Below are positions 1-10,578 of a stretch of 64,000 nucleotides of DNA, one piece after another. Under the pieces are notes generated by a model. It ran no database searches and had not been told where the DNA came from. It was given only the letters and a program-made list of their open reading frames with translations. Source of the DNA: Winogradskyella psychrotolerans RS-3 (GTDB lineage Bacteria > Bacteroidota > Bacteroidia > Flavobacteriales > Flavobacteriaceae). The translations under genes were made by a program, and so were the position numbers. The stretch covers positions 124,001-188,000 of the forward strand of contig NZ_ATMR01000124.1 in assembly GCF_000427335.1 (NCBI RefSeq), written 5' to 3'. Every line of letters begins with the position of its first letter. Position 1 is the stretch's first letter.

Positions 1-1
1 T

Positions 2-439
2 TCTACGCCAGTGCCTGCTGCTGCTAATATTCCAATTTTAGCAGACGGTTGTGATGTGGTTGGTATTGACGAAGCTCAATTTTTTGATGATGAGATTGTT
101 CGCGTTTGTAATGATTTGGCCAACAAAGGTGTGCGTGTAATTGTTGCAGGATTAGATATGGACTTTAAAGGCAATCCTTTTGGGCCTATGCCAAATCTTA
201 TGGCGACAGCAGAGTATGTTACTAAAGTACATGCCGTTTGTACAAAAACCGGAAATTTAGCACAATACAGTTATAGAAAAGCATTGAGTAATGATTTGGT
301 TTTACTTGGTGAAGTTGACGAATACGAACCTTTAAGTAGGGCTGCTTATTATAAAAGTATGCAAAGAGATAAAGTAAGACAAATGAAGGTGAATGATGCG
401 GAAGAAATAGATTCTAAAGACGAAAATCGTAATGTCTAA
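2..439 (+). CDS. tdk: Thymidine kinase, 5' end outside window
   Basis: The reading frame is already open at the left edge, so the N-terminus with the P-loop is missing. The visible part has the DEAQFF motif (the Asp-Glu pair of the Walker B/active-site region in type II thymidine kinases), the GLDMDFKGNPFGPMP lasso segment and a C-terminal TGNLAQYSYR region matching the family. It phosphorylates thymidine with ATP in the salvage pathway. Family members carry a structural zinc; here only one Cys of the usual C-terminal CxxC (AVCTKTG) is obvious, so zinc binding may be partial. The stop codon overlaps the alr start by 8 nt, which suggests translational coupling. Confidence 0.93.
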   Translation, partial: STPVPAAANIPILADGCDVVGIDEAQFFDDEIVRVCNDLANKGVRVIVAGLDMDFKGNPFGPMPNLMATAEYVTKVHAVCTKTGNLAQYSYRKALSNDLVLLGEVDEYEPLSRAAYYKSMQRDKVRQMKVNDAEEIDSKDENRNV

Positions 440-1537
440 AGCTCTAGAAACTATTCTTGAAATTGATTTAAGTGCGCTAACGCATAACTTCAATTATTTA
501 AAGTCTAAACTTCAGCCACAAACAAAATTTTTAGCAGTAGTTAAAGCTTTTGCTTATGGCAGTGATTCCGTAGAAATCGCAAAACATCTTCAGAAATTAA
601 ACGTTGATTATTTTGCTGTTGCTTATACGCAAGAAGGCATAGCGTTGCGAGATGCAGGCATTAAAACACCAATATTAGTTTTGCATCCGCAATCTATAAA
701 TGCTGAAACTTTAATAGACCGATGTTTAGAGCCTAATATTTATAGTGCTAAACTTTTAAATGACTTTATAACCGTAGCCGAACAGCAAGGTCAAAAAGAT
801 TACCCAATACACCTTAAATTTAATACAGGCTTAAACCGTTTAGGTTTTAATCAAAAGGATGTAGATACTGTAGTGGCCAGATTAAAGTCTACGACAGCAG
901 TGTATGTAAAATCTATTTTTTCTCATTTGGCAGCAAGTGAAGATCTTAATGAAAAGGATTTTACATTACAACAGATTGAAACTTTTAAGGCTATAGCTTC
1001 AAGCTTTAAATCAAAATCAGGAATAGAACCTTGGTTGCATCTTTGTAATACCTCAGGCATTATTAATTACCCAGAAGCTCATTTTAATATGGTGCGAAGT
1101 GGAATTGGTCTATACGGATTTGGCAATTCAGAATTAGAGGATAAGTATTTCAAACCTATAGCGAACTTAAAATCTGTCGTTTCTCAAATACATGAGATTG
1201 ATAAAGGAAAATCTGTAGGTTATAATAGAGCTTATACGTCTAATCGTAATGAAAGGGTTGCCACGATACCTATTGGTCATGCAGACGGTCTTAGTCGTAT
1301 TTATGGCAATAAAAAAGGCTTTGTTTTATTAATGATGAGAAAGCCTATATCATTGGTAATGTTTGTATGGATATGATTATGGTCGATGTTACAGACATTA
1401 ATTGTAAGGAAGGTGATGAGGTCATTATCTTTGATAAAGCTCATAGAGCCAATGAAATTGCGGAATCTGCAGGTACAATTTCTTATGAAATTCTGACAGC
1501 ATTATCTAAGCGGATAAAGCGTGTATTTCTACCTTGA
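432..1537 (+). pseudogene. alr: Alanine racemase, interrupted by a one-base frameshift
   Basis: PLP-dependent alanine racemase that makes D-alanine for peptidoglycan. The N-terminal barrel has the PLP lysine in AVVKAFAYG (about residue 37), and VGYNRAY (about residue 262) fits the catalytic tyrosine. The first frame stops at 1376, after residue 314. The missing C-terminus continues in another frame from about 1330 as NDEKAYIIGNVCMDM... and ends at 1537 with RVFLP. One base lost near 1323-1332 (a T4 or AA run) explains the break. D-alanine is normally essential and the downstream frame is intact and conserved, so I favour a sequencing error. The gene overlaps tdk by 8 nt and is probably co-transcribed with it. 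Confidence 0.9.
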
Positions 1538-1618
1538 AAATATTTTTAACATCTTGTGACTTTTTTAGTAACTTAGTGTCTTATTAATAACCTAACTAAA
1601 AATTAAAACACATAGATT

Positions 1619-2020
1619 ATGTTAAAAGAATTCAAAGAATTTGCAATGAAGGGCAACCTTATAGACATTGCAGTTGGTTTTGTAATGGGTGCCGCTTTTA
1701 AAGAAGTAGTTACCGCATTTACAGGAGGTATCGTATCTCCGTTAATTGGTATGATTTTCGACTCAGACTTTAAAGCGTTGAAATACCAGTTAAAAGAGGG
1801 AACGTTGAATGATGCTGGCGAAATGGTTGGTGATGTTTTCTTAGAATACGGTACATTTTTAACTAATGTGATTGATTTTATCATTGTAGCATTTGTAATG
1901 TTCCTTGTGGTAAAAGGTGTTAATAATATGAAAAAGAAAGAAGAGCCTGCACCAGCTGCGCCTGCAGGACCATCTGAGGTTGAGTTATTAATCGAAATCA
2001 GAGATTCATTAAAAAAGTAA
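1619..2020 (+). CDS. mscL: Large-conductance mechanosensitive channel MscL
   Basis: The protein is 133 aa, the usual family length. It begins with the amphipathic N-terminal helix (MLKEFKEFAMKGN) and first membrane helix (IDIAVGFVMGAAF...), then a periplasmic loop and a second membrane helix (VIDFIIVAFVMFLVVKGV). The C-terminal helix (SEVELLIEIRDSLKK) forms the cytoplasmic bundle in this family. It is a homopentameric inner-membrane channel that opens under membrane tension in hypo-osmotic shock. A strong terminator follows at 2060, so it appears monocistronic or the last gene of its unit. Confidence 0.97.
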   Translation: MLKEFKEFAMKGNLIDIAVGFVMGAAFKEVVTAFTGGIVSPLIGMIFDSDFKALKYQLKEGTLNDAGEMVGDVFLEYGTFLTNVIDFIIVAFVMFLVVKGVNNMKKKEEPAPAAPAGPSEVELLIEIRDSLKK

Positions 2021-2059
2021 ATTACGTTTAGCGTCATCGCTACACTATTATTTTTAACT

Positions 2060-2094
2060 AAACCCAGACTGTGACAGTCTGGGTTTCTTTTTTT
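2060..2094 (+). terminator. Rho-independent terminator after mscL
   Basis: A perfect 12-bp stem (AAACCCAGACTG with CAGTCTGGGTTT), a 3-nt loop (TGA) and a T-rich tail. Confidence 0.93.
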
Positions 2095-2175
2095 AATTAC
2101 AAAATCAATAATTAAAACCCTATATTTTTATTAGATTTTTAAGACTAATTGAAGGCTTTACTTAAAGAAATATTA

Positions 2176-2183
2176 TAATTTTG
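2176..2183 (+). promoter_or_regulatory. Bacteroidota -7 promoter element upstream of asd
   Basis: TAATTTTG matches the TAnnTTTG -7 consensus of the Bacteroidota primary sigma factor. It lies about 22 nt before the chosen asd start. No clear -33 TTTG is visible. Confidence 0.5.
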
Positions 2184-2204
2184 AAAGTTCTAAATATATG
2201 TTTT

Positions 2205-3194
2205 ATGAAAGTAGCAATTATAGGTGCAACGGGAATGGTTGGTAATGTAATGCTTAAAGTGTTAGAGGAACGTAATTTTCCTTTAGATGAGTTATTACTA
2301 GTGGCTTCAGAACGTTCTGTAGGTAGTAAATTAAAATTTAAAGGTAAGGATATTGAAGTGATTAGCATTCCTACTGCTATCGAAAAACGTCCAGATATTG
2401 CTTTATTTTCTGCAGGTGGAAATACATCATTAGAATGGGCTCCAAAATTTGCTGAAGTTGGTACAACGGTTATCGACAATTCTTCGGCTTGGAGAATGGA
2501 CTTATCAAAAAAATTAGTGGTTCCAGAAATCAATGCTAATGAGTTAGAAAAAACAGATAAAATTATAGCTAATCCTAACTGTTCTACTATTCAGATGGTG
2601 ATGGCATTAGCACCGCTTCATAAGAAATATAAAATTAAACGTATTGTTGTTTCAACATATCAATCTGTATCTGGTACAGGTGTTAAGGCTGTTGAGCAAA
2701 TGGAAAATGAAATTGCAGGTATCAAAGGGGAAATGGCATATCCGTATCCAATTCATAAGAATGCAATTCCGCATTGCGACGTTTTTGAGGAGAATGGTTA
2801 TACCAAGGAAGAAATGAAATTGGTTAATGAAACTCAAAAGATCCTTAATGATAAAACTATCGCTGTAACAGCAACAGCAGTAAGAATTCCTACAGCTGGG
2901 GGACACAGTGAAGCTATCAATGTGGAGTTTCATAATGATTTTGATGTTAGTGAAGTAAGACAATTACTTAACGATACAGATGGCATTACTATACAAGACA
3001 ATTTAGATGTTAACGTATATCCTATGCCTATGTATGCTAATGGTAAGGATGATGTTTTTGTTGGTCGTATTAGACGAGATGGTTCTCAGCCGAACACTTT
3101 AAACCTTTGGGTTGTTAGTGATAACCTTAGAAAAGGAGCGGCGACAAACACAATTCAAATAGCAGAATATCTTATTAAAAATGCTTTAGTATAG
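2205..3194 (+). CDS. asd: Aspartate-semialdehyde dehydrogenase
   Basis: NADPH-dependent enzyme that turns aspartyl phosphate into aspartate semialdehyde, for lysine/diaminopimelate, threonine and methionine synthesis. The N-terminal Rossmann motif is MKVAIIGATGMVG, the catalytic cysteine is in NPNCSTIQ, and the C-terminal active-site region contains GGHSEAINVE. I chose the ATG at 2205 instead of the in-frame TTG at 2181, because it puts the Rossmann strand at the N-terminus and the TTG lies inside the -7 promoter element. The result is 329 aa, the usual length. It stands alone here. Confidence 0.96.
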   Translation: MKVAIIGATGMVGNVMLKVLEERNFPLDELLLVASERSVGSKLKFKGKDIEVISIPTAIEKRPDIALFSAGGNTSLEWAPKFAEVGTTVIDNSSAWRMDLSKKLVVPEINANELEKTDKIIANPNCSTIQMVMALAPLHKKYKIKRIVVSTYQSVSGTGVKAVEQMENEIAGIKGEMAYPYPIHKNAIPHCDVFEENGYTKEEMKLVNETQKILNDKTIAVTATAVRIPTAGGHSEAINVEFHNDFDVSEVRQLLNDTDGITIQDNLDVNVYPMPMYANGKDDVFVGRIRRDGSQPNTLNLWVVSDNLRKGAATNTIQIAEYLIKNALV

Positions 3195-3339
3195 TATCAT
3201 AAAAGCAATTTAGATTTTTTAAAAATAGCGTATGTTCAAGAATTTCAACTCATTATTTATATAGTTAGTTGAAATTCTGCATATATTGTCGTTACAAATT
3301 TACTTTTAGTTGTTTGTTATTAACATGTAACTAAAACCT

Positions 3340-3347
3340 TATATTTG
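3340..3347 (+). promoter_or_regulatory. -7 promoter element for the prolyl oligopeptidase gene
   Basis: TATATTTG is a perfect TAnnTTTG. A TTTG at 3313-3316 lies 23 nt upstream and could be the -33 element. The start codon is 33 nt downstream. Confidence 0.55.
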
Positions 3348-3380
3348 AAGTAACGATGTTTATTTCAAAAAATCTAACTT

Positions 3381-5546
3381 ATGAAAAAATTACTTCTTTC
3401 TGCTTTAGTGTTAGCAATTTTTGTGTCTTGTAAAAATGAAAGCAAAACTGTGAAAACAACTACCTTAGATTACCCTGAAACTAATATAATAGATACTGTA
3501 GATACTTATTTTGGTGAGTCTGTAGCAGATCCTTACCGATGGCTTGAAGACGACAGAAGTAAAGAAACAGAGGCTTGGGTTAAGGATCAAAACGACGTTA
3601 CTTTTGGTTATTTAGAGCAGATTCCGTATCGCAAAGAATTAAAAGAACGTCTTACAAAACTTTGGAACTACGAAAAAATCGGTGCACCATTTGTAGAAGG
3701 AGACTATACCTATTTCTCTAAAAATGATGGTTTACAAAATCAATCGGTAATTTATAGATATAAAACAGGTGACGATCCTAAAACAGCTGAGGTTTTCTTA
3801 AACCCTAATACGTTTAAAGAAGACGGAACTATTTCATTAGGAGGTATGAGCTTTTCTAAAAACGGAAAAACATTAGCTTATGCTATTTCTGAAGGAGGAA
3901 GCGACTGGAGAAAAATTTTGGTGATGAATGCTGAAACTAATGAGATTATAGAAGACACATTGGTTGATATAAAATTTAGCGGCATGTCTTGGTATAAAGA
4001 TGAAGGTTTCTATTATTCTAGTTACGATAAGCCAAAAGGAAGTGAATTATCTGCAAAAACGGATCAGCATAAAGTATATTATCACAAATTAGGTACAAAA
4101 CAATCCGAAGATCAATTAATCTTTGGTGGTACACCTGAAGAAAAGCACAGATATATTGGTGGTGGAGTTACAGAAGATGATAAGTATCTTATTATTTCTG
4201 CAAGTGTTTCAACTTCTGGAAATAAGCTTTTTATTAAGGATTTGTCAAAACCAAATAGCAAACTTGTAACTATTTTAGATCATGCAAATAGTGATTCTTA
4301 CATTATTGAAAACATAGGTTCTAAGCTTTATATTATGACCAATTTGGATGCTCCAAATCAAAGAATTGTAACCGTAGATGCTTCAAATCCAACTCCAGAA
4401 AATTGGATAGATTTTATCCCTGAAACAGAAAATGTTTTAAGCCCATCAACTGCTGGAGGTTACTTTTTTGCCAACTATATGGTGGATGCCGTTTCAAAAG
4501 TAATGCAGTACGATTATAATGGAAAACTTATAAGAGACGTAGAATTACCAGGAATTGGTACAGTTGCTGGTTTTGGTGCAAAGAAAGACGAAAAAGAGCT
4601 TTATTATTCATTTGCAAATTATGTAACTCCTGGAAGTATCTATAAGTATAATATAGAAAACGGAACTTCAGAATTATATAGAAAACCGAGTATTGATTTC
4701 AATCCAGAAGATTACGAAAGCAAACAAGTTTTTTTTACATCTAAAGATGGTACTAAAGTGCCAATGATTATTACGCATAAAAAAGGATTAGAACTTAACG
4801 GTAAAAACCCAACAATACTTTATGGTTATGGTGGATTTAATGTTAGTTTAACTCCAAGTTTCAGTATTGCAAATGCGGTATGGATGGAACAAGGGGGTGT
4901 CTATGCTGTGCCAAATCTAAGAGGTGGTGGTGAGTATGGGAAGGCATGGCACAATGCAGGAACACAGCTTAAAAAGCAAAATGTTTTTGACGATTTTATT
5001 GCGGCAGCAGAATACCTTATTTCAGAAAACTATACCTCATCAGATTTCTTAGCCATAAGAGGTGGTTCTAATGGAGGTTTGTTGGTTGGTGCAACAATGA
5101 CACAGCGTCCAGATTTAATGAAGGTTGCTTTGCCTGCTGTTGGTGTTTTAGACATGTTACGTTACCATACGTTTACAGCCGGAGCTGGTTGGGCATACGA
5201 TTATGGAACTGCTGAAGATAATAAGGAAATGTTTGAATACCTAAAAGGCTATTCTCCTGTTCATAATGTAAAAGAAGGAGTGAAATATCCAGCAACACTA
5301 GTTACTACAGGAGATCATGATGATCGCGTGGTACCAGCACACAGTTTTAAATTTGCTGCAGAATTACAAAGTAAGCAAACCGGTTCTAACCCAACACTTA
5401 TTAGAATTGAAACAGATGCTGGTCACGGAGCTGGTACACCTGTAAGCAAAACGATTGAAGAGTACACAGATATTTTTGGGTTTACGTTATATAATATGGG
5501 GTTTAAAGCATTACCATCTAAGACAGAGGAAAAAATAAAAGGCTAA
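3381..5546 (+). CDS. Prolyl oligopeptidase family serine peptidase (S9A), lipoprotein
   Basis: At 721 aa this is full length for the S9A family. It starts with a lipoprotein signal ([12 protein letters not shown], lipobox Cys near residue 17), so it is probably anchored in the periplasm or outer membrane. The beta-propeller domain covers roughly residues 90-430 and the alpha/beta hydrolase domain follows. The catalytic Ser is in GGSNGG (about residue 562), the Asp in GDHDDRVVP (about 647) and the His in AGHGAG (about 682). It cleaves short peptides after proline. A promoter-like sequence precedes it and no partner gene is apparent. Confidence 0.95.
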   Translation: MKKLLLSALVLAIFVSCKNESKTVKTTTLDYPETNIIDTVDTYFGESVADPYRWLEDDRSKETEAWVKDQNDVTFGYLEQIPYRKELKERLTKLWNYEKIGAPFVEGDYTYFSKNDGLQNQSVIYRYKTGDDPKTAEVFLNPNTFKEDGTISLGGMSFSKNGKTLAYAISEGGSDWRKILVMNAETNEIIEDTLVDIKFSGMSWYKDEGFYYSSYDKPKGSELSAKTDQHKVYYHKLGTKQSEDQLIFGGTPEEKHRYIGGGVTEDDKYLIISASVSTSGNKLFIKDLSKPNSKLVTILDHANSDSYIIENIGSKLYIMTNLDAPNQRIVTVDASNPTPENWIDFIPETENVLSPSTAGGYFFANYMVDAVSKVMQYDYNGKLIRDVELPGIGTVAGFGAKKDEKELYYSFANYVTPGSIYKYNIENGTSELYRKPSIDFNPEDYESKQVFFTSKDGTKVPMIITHKKGLELNGKNPTILYGYGGFNVSLTPSFSIANAVWMEQGGVYAVPNLRGGGEYGKAWHNAGTQLKKQNVFDDFIAAAEYLISENYTSSDFLAIRGGSNGGLLVGATMTQRPDLMKVALPAVGVLDMLRYHTFTAGAGWAYDYGTAEDNKEMFEYLKGYSPVHNVKEGVKYPATLVTTGDHDDRVVPAHSFKFAAELQSKQTGSNPTLIRIETDAGHGAGTPVSKTIEEYTDIFGFTLYNMGFKALPSKTEEKIKG

Positions 5547-5701
5547 TAATTAGAACATATTAACCAAGTCAGTTGAGTTGCCTCCAGGTCTCTAATTATA
5601 GAATACGGAACTAAAAGAATTTAAAAATATCAATTATTTGATAATTTTTGTAGGACTTTTTAACCTTTAACTGTCTTATTATTAGTGTATAATTATTGCA
5701 A

Positions 5702-7063
5702 ATGAAAAAACAGTACCTTTTAGTTTTTCTTTCAATTTTATTTCTGTTTTCATGTGGCAATGATGATGGCTTAATCCCTTTGGTTATTGAAACAAATCCG
5801 GATAGTTTAACCATAGCACAAGATTCAGAAATTGAGATTTTTATATTTCTAAACGATTCAAATATTCCTTCAAGTGGTGAATTATCATTAAGCCAACCCA
5901 CCAAAGGTAATGTGGTAATAATTGATAGTAATAATACTCCTAATAACCCGAGTGATGACCATTTAAAATATACGGCAAACCCAAACGAATCGGGTTTAGA
6001 TAATTTTGAATATACTATTTGTAGTATCTCAGGCGATTGCAAAACAGAAACAATATCAATTACTATTACAACGAGCTCTAATGTGCTTTATGATTTAGGT
6101 AATATGCCATTTCAAACGCTGTCCGAATATCAATTTTTTGAAGGGGATTTAAAAAATTTAGAGCCGACTAATGGTGTTATTCCTTATACCTTAAACTCCA
6201 CTTTGTTTAGTGATTATGCAAATAAGAAACGTTTTGTATGGATGCCAAATAATAGTAAAGCGTCGTTTGTAAATGAAAACGAACTTTTAGATTTTCCTGT
6301 CGGAACAATTTTGATAAAGAACTTTTACTACGATAATGTCCTTCCAAATAATTCAACGCAAATTGTAGAAACACGACTAATAATTAAAAAACAAGAGGGT
6401 TGGGTTTTTGCAAATTACGTATGGAATACTGAGCAGTCAGAAGCTTCTTTAGATATGAATGGAAGTAATATCGATTTGCAATGGCAAGAAGGAGGCGTAA
6501 CTAAAGCTGTAGAGTATAGAATTCCGTCAGGACCTGAGTGTCACACCTGCCATAAAGTGAGCGAAATTGCGCAACCTATTGGACCTAAGGTTAGAAATTT
6601 AAATTTATCCTATATTTACAATGACGGAGAATCCAATCAATTAGAAAAATGGGTTAATTTAGGGTATTTAGAAAATACACTTCCTGGGACAATAGCAAAA
6701 CTTCCAGATTATAACGATTCTAGTGCGTCATTAAATCAGAGAGTAAGAGGTTATTTAGAGATAAATTGCGCGCATTGCCATTCAGAAAGTACACATTGCT
6801 CATATAGACCAATGCGATTGGATTATTTGTCTACAGAAGATTCAATAAATATGGGAGTATGTGTAGATGCTAATACAGATCTTGGATTTGGTCTTGGTCA
6901 CATTGTAGAGCCTGGAAATGCTAGGAATTCCGTACTGTACTTCAGGGTAAATTCTACTGAAATTTCAAACAGAATGCCACTGTTATCACGTACAATTGTG
7001 CATAAAGAAGGTGTTCAATTAATAGAAGAATGGATAAATACATTAAACATAAACTGTAATTAA
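5702..7063 (+). CDS. Di-heme c-type cytochrome-like lipoprotein (SO2930/HNE_0200-like)
   Basis: The protein is 453 aa. A lipoprotein signal peptide (LFLFSCGND) is followed by an N-terminal Ig/cadherin-like region (about residues 25-125) and then a domain with two heme-binding CxxCH motifs, CHTCH (about residue 280) and CAHCH (about 357). This resembles the family of conserved di-heme proteins called SO2930/HNE_0200; the family name is from memory. It is likely exported and involved in periplasmic or surface redox reactions, with the substrate unknown. I start at ATG 5702 rather than the TTG six bases upstream. The gap of only 10 nt to the next gene suggests an operon with the FG-GAP protein. 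Confidence 0.8.
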   Translation: MKKQYLLVFLSILFLFSCGNDDGLIPLVIETNPDSLTIAQDSEIEIFIFLNDSNIPSSGELSLSQPTKGNVVIIDSNNTPNNPSDDHLKYTANPNESGLDNFEYTICSISGDCKTETISITITTSSNVLYDLGNMPFQTLSEYQFFEGDLKNLEPTNGVIPYTLNSTLFSDYANKKRFVWMPNNSKASFVNENELLDFPVGTILIKNFYYDNVLPNNSTQIVETRLIIKKQEGWVFANYVWNTEQSEASLDMNGSNIDLQWQEGGVTKAVEYRIPSGPECHTCHKVSEIAQPIGPKVRNLNLSYIYNDGESNQLEKWVNLGYLENTLPGTIAKLPDYNDSSASLNQRVRGYLEINCAHCHSESTHCSYRPMRLDYLSTEDSINMGVCVDANTDLGFGLGHIVEPGNARNSVLYFRVNSTEISNRMPLLSRTIVHKEGVQLIEEWINTLNINCN

Positions 7064-7073
7064 TAAATTTGAT

Positions 7074-9545
7074 ATGAAGAAAACACTACTTATTACATTG
7101 CTTTTAACGTTGTTTTGCGCTCACAGTTATGGCCAGGAATTAAACAAATTTGCGAATTGGCCTAACAATCAGTGGGTGCTATCTGGCACTTATGATGCAG
7201 CATATTTAGATGCAGATCCAACAACAACGAGCGCATCATTTTCATTTAATGATGATAACGCAGGAGGATCCTCTTATAATACTATTGCAGCTGAATCTCC
7301 TATTATTAATCTTACTGATGCATATAATGCTAATGAAATTGAAGTAAAAGTTACGTTTGCCTATGTTTATAATATATATCAAAATGATCAATCTTTATTC
7401 TTACAATACTGGGATAATAGTACTAGTCAGTGGGTTAATTTGGGGACCGAAATTTCGCCTAATTCATCAACTCAAGACAATTTTTGTAATGCTAGTTCTA
7501 CAAACTATATTAGCGATACACTAGATATTTCTGGGTTTTCAAACACACAATTAACAGGATTTAAATACCGCATATTATATGACGATAATGATTCTTTCGG
7601 ATGGGGTTTTTGTATTGATTCTCCTACAATAAGTTCGTCTGCTCCTTTACCTTGTCCGAATGTTGCATCGGTTGCGGTAAGTAATATCAATACCGTTGGC
7701 GCTATGGTAAACTGGAATGCAGGCGGATCAGAAACGTCATGGGAAGTAGCAATTCAGTTAGCTACAGATGGAGTGCCAGCATCGGGAGCTATTTCAACAA
7801 TTAATAATTATAGTTTTACAAATCTTTCTCCAGGAACAGATTACAGTATTTATATAAGAGCGAATTGCGATGCTGATGGTTATAGTTATTGGGAAACTGT
7901 AAGTTTTACAACTGGAACAAATAACACGGGAGATCCAGTATCATTCACTACCAACCCGATAAATACAATAGGTGTATATGATATTGCACTTGTAGATTTA
8001 AATGGGGATTTTTTAGACGATGTTGTTTCTGTAAGTACTAATAATCTAAATATACACTATCAAGTGGCTTCTGGTGGTTTTAATATGACAAATATACCAA
8101 CGCCAGGTGTTACTAGTGGACCAAATTGGAGTTTAGCTGCAGGTGATTTTGATCGTAATGGCTATAATGACCTTTTATACGGAGGTGGTGCGCGTGTTAC
8201 TTTTTTACAAGCAAATAATACAGGTACAGGGTATAGTCCAATATCAGGATCAGAGTATGTGTTCTCTCAACGTTCTAATTTTGTGGATATTAATAACGAT
8301 GGTCACTTAGATGCCTTTGTTTGTCATGATGTAGATCCCAATGTCTATTATATTAATGATGGATCTGGAAATTTAACATTCCATCAAGGTCAAAGTGCCG
8401 TATTACCAAATGGAATAGGTTTAGTGCCAGGTGGTGGTAATTATGGTACAGTTTGGATCGATTTTGATAATGATAGAGATATGGATTTATTTATTGCAAA
8501 GTGCAGAGGAGGTTCTTCAATTAGCATCAATGAACTATGGAGAAATGACGGTAATGGTGTCTTTGTAAATATTGCCGATAGTAATGGTTGGTACGATAAT
8601 AATTATCCAGGTGTGGGTCATAATAATTCTTCTAATTTAGGTGACTTAGTGCAAACATGGTCTTCTGCTTGGGCAGATTTTGATAACGATGGAGATATGG
8701 ATGTTTATGTTGGTGCAAGTAGTACTTCTGATGGTGATTCTAAATTGATGCGCAATAATGGAGATGGAACCTTTACCGATATTACTGCTGGTTCTGGTGT
8801 TTTAGATGCAGCATTGGGTGTAGAAAATGTCCCAGTTGATTTCGACAATGATGGTTATGTAGATATTTTAAGTAATGGAGACATATTATTTAATAATGGT
8901 GATTTCACATTTACTAATCACTCCTCTAATATGCCGCCAAGTGGTGCTATTGGAGATGTAAATAATGATGGCTTTTTAGATGTTTTTCGTAATGGAAATA
9001 TTTATTTAAACAATACAAATGCCAATAACTGGATAAAGATAAATACCGTAGGAACAATAAGTAATATCAATGGTATTGGTGCTAGAGTAGAAATACAAAC
9101 ATCTAACGGCACACAAATAAGAGATGTGAGGAGTGGAGAAGGTTTTGAGTATATGAGTTCGTTAAACACACATTTCGGAATTGGTAATTCAACAAGTATT
9201 AATAGTATCACTATTTACTGGCCGTCTGGTACTGTAGATTTTATTTCAAATCCGGCTATAAATACAGCACATACTATTGTTGAAGGTTCTGCATTAAGTG
9301 TTGTAGATGAAACGTTAGTCGATGTTTCTATTTATCCTAATCCGGTGGAAGCAGAACTTACGATCAAAACTTCTGCAAACGTTATTAATAAAATAGCCAC
9401 AGTTTTTGATATTAATGGAAAACGTGTTCTTAGCCAAAAACTGGATTCGAATACTATTAACGTGTCAAATTTAACTAGTGGAATTTACTTTTTAAGATTA
9501 GAATCTGAAGGGAAAATTATCAAACGAAAGTTTATAAAGAAATAA
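7074..9545 (+). CDS. Secreted FG-GAP/VCBS repeat protein with ASPIC/UnbV domain and T9SS sorting tail
   Basis: The protein is 823 aa. It has a signal peptide (residues 1-21), a jelly-roll-like region, a fibronectin type III domain (about 195-280), and several FG-GAP/VCBS repeats with Asp-rich calcium-binding loops such as DFDNDGDMD and DVNNDGFLD (about 300-640). An ASPIC/UnbV domain follows (GIGARVEIQ...HFGIGNS..., about 660-735). The last 75 residues form a T9SS type A sorting domain (SIYPNPVEAELTI...GIYFLRL). It should be exported by type IX secretion and left on the surface or released. A terminator ends the two-gene unit it shares with the di-heme lipoprotein. Confidence 0.88.
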   Translation: MKKTLLITLLLTLFCAHSYGQELNKFANWPNNQWVLSGTYDAAYLDADPTTTSASFSFNDDNAGGSSYNTIAAESPIINLTDAYNANEIEVKVTFAYVYNIYQNDQSLFLQYWDNSTSQWVNLGTEISPNSSTQDNFCNASSTNYISDTLDISGFSNTQLTGFKYRILYDDNDSFGWGFCIDSPTISSSAPLPCPNVASVAVSNINTVGAMVNWNAGGSETSWEVAIQLATDGVPASGAISTINNYSFTNLSPGTDYSIYIRANCDADGYSYWETVSFTTGTNNTGDPVSFTTNPINTIGVYDIALVDLNGDFLDDVVSVSTNNLNIHYQVASGGFNMTNIPTPGVTSGPNWSLAAGDFDRNGYNDLLYGGGARVTFLQANNTGTGYSPISGSEYVFSQRSNFVDINNDGHLDAFVCHDVDPNVYYINDGSGNLTFHQGQSAVLPNGIGLVPGGGNYGTVWIDFDNDRDMDLFIAKCRGGSSISINELWRNDGNGVFVNIADSNGWYDNNYPGVGHNNSSNLGDLVQTWSSAWADFDNDGDMDVYVGASSTSDGDSKLMRNNGDGTFTDITAGSGVLDAALGVENVPVDFDNDGYVDILSNGDILFNNGDFTFTNHSSNMPPSGAIGDVNNDGFLDVFRNGNIYLNNTNANNWIKINTVGTISNINGIGARVEIQTSNGTQIRDVRSGEGFEYMSSLNTHFGIGNSTSINSITIYWPSGTVDFISNPAINTAHTIVEGSALSVVDETLVDVSIYPNPVEAELTIKTSANVINKIATVFDINGKRVLSQKLDSNTINVSNLTSGIYFLRLESEGKIIKRKFIKK

Positions 9546-9567
9546 TTTATAGACTGTAAATAGTTTA

Positions 9568-9600
9568 AAACCGTCCCGATGCTAATCGAGACGGTTTTTT
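9568..9600 (+). terminator. Terminator after the FG-GAP gene
   Basis: AAACCGTC-CCGAT pairs with ATCG-AGACGGTTT (one mismatch), with a 4-nt loop and a following T-run. Confidence 0.85.
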
Positions 9601-9624
9601 TATGACAATTCTTTAACGATGTAG

Positions 9625-9632
9625 TATTTTTG
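9625..9632 (+). promoter_or_regulatory. -7 element only 4 nt before the ABC ATPase start
   Basis: TATTTTTG matches TAnnTTTG. The ATG is at 9637, so transcription would begin at or next to the start codon, giving a leaderless or near-leaderless mRNA. Confidence 0.5.
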
Positions 9633-9636
9633 TAAT

Positions 9637-10578
9637 ATGCTTCAAGTAAAAAATGTCACTTTCGGGTATTCTAAAACTAAGGTTTTAAAAGCTATTGACT
9701 TTAATGTCAAAGCTGGAGAAAACCTTGCTATTATTGGTGAAAGTGGCTCTGGCAAAAGCACGCTGTTAAAACTTATATACGGTGAGCACGATTTAAAACA
9801 AGGACAGATTTTTTGGAAAGATGAAGAGATTCTTGGTCCAAAATATAATCTGGTTGTGGGTTACGATTTTATGAAATACGTGACCCAAGAATTCGATTTA
9901 ATGCCAGTGATTACGGTTGAAGAAAACATAGGAAAACACTTATCACGCTTTTACCCTGAAGAAAAACAAAAACGCACAGAGGAATTAATAAAAGTTGTAG
10001 AACTTGAAGACTTTGCAAATACCAAAGTTAAATTTTTAAGTGGAGGACAAAAACAACGTGTGGCTATTGCTAGAGCATTAGCAAAAGAACCCGAAATCTT
10101 ATTATTAGACGAACCGTTTAGTCATATTGATAATTTTCAAAAACAAGGCTTACGACGCAATGTTTTTAATTACTTAAAATCAAAAAATATAGCTTGTATT
10201 GTTGCGACTCACGACAGAAATGATGTGCTTGGTTTTGCAGACCAAATGATTGTGCTTAACGAAGCTGAAATCATAGCTAAAGACACACCTCAAAATTTAT
10301 ATAAAAATCCTAAGCGTCCATTAATTGCGTCATTTTTTGGCGAATTTAATGTCATAGAACCTTATGGGATAGTGTATGCTAATCAGATTAAAATTGTAGA
10401 CGATTCAGATTTAAAAGCTGTTGTAAAGACATCTTATTTTAATGGGAGTTCTTGGTTGATTGAAGCGGATTATAAATCAGAATCAATATTTATTGATCAT
10501 GATTTTGAATTAAAAAAGATGCAGAAATTCAATTTTCAATTTCCTCATAATTTCTCACTGAAGTTTTTAGTTTTTTAA
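9637..10578 (+). CDS. ABC transporter ATP-binding protein; C-terminus probably frameshifted
   Basis: A single ABC ATPase with Walker A GESGSGKST (about residue 34), signature LSGGQKQRVAIARAL, Walker B ILLLDEP and a switch His in VATHDRND. The remainder resembles the TOBE-like tail of importer ATPases (PotA/CysA/ModC type). No permease or binding protein is adjacent, so the substrate is unknown. The last 17 residues look wrong. Adding one A to the A6 run at 10512-10517 would give the tail KKDAEIQFSISS and a stop at 10550, and would shorten the overlap with the convergent WYL gene from 50 to 22 nt. I think this is the true end. Confidence 0.85.
   Translation: MLQVKNVTFGYSKTKVLKAIDFNVKAGENLAIIGESGSGKSTLLKLIYGEHDLKQGQIFWKDEEILGPKYNLVVGYDFMKYVTQEFDLMPVITVEENIGKHLSRFYPEEKQKRTEELIKVVELEDFANTKVKFLSGGQKQRVAIARALAKEPEILLLDEPFSHIDNFQKQGLRRNVFNYLKSKNIACIVATHDRNDVLGFADQMIVLNEAEIIAKDTPQNLYKNPKRPLIASFFGEFNVIEPYGIVYANQIKIVDDSDLKAVVKTSYFNGSSWLIEADYKSESIFIDHDFELKKMQKFNFQFPHNFSLKFLVF

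Noticed and set aside
1603..2037. 144-aa frame antisense to mscL
   Set aside because: Shadow of the conserved mscL gene.
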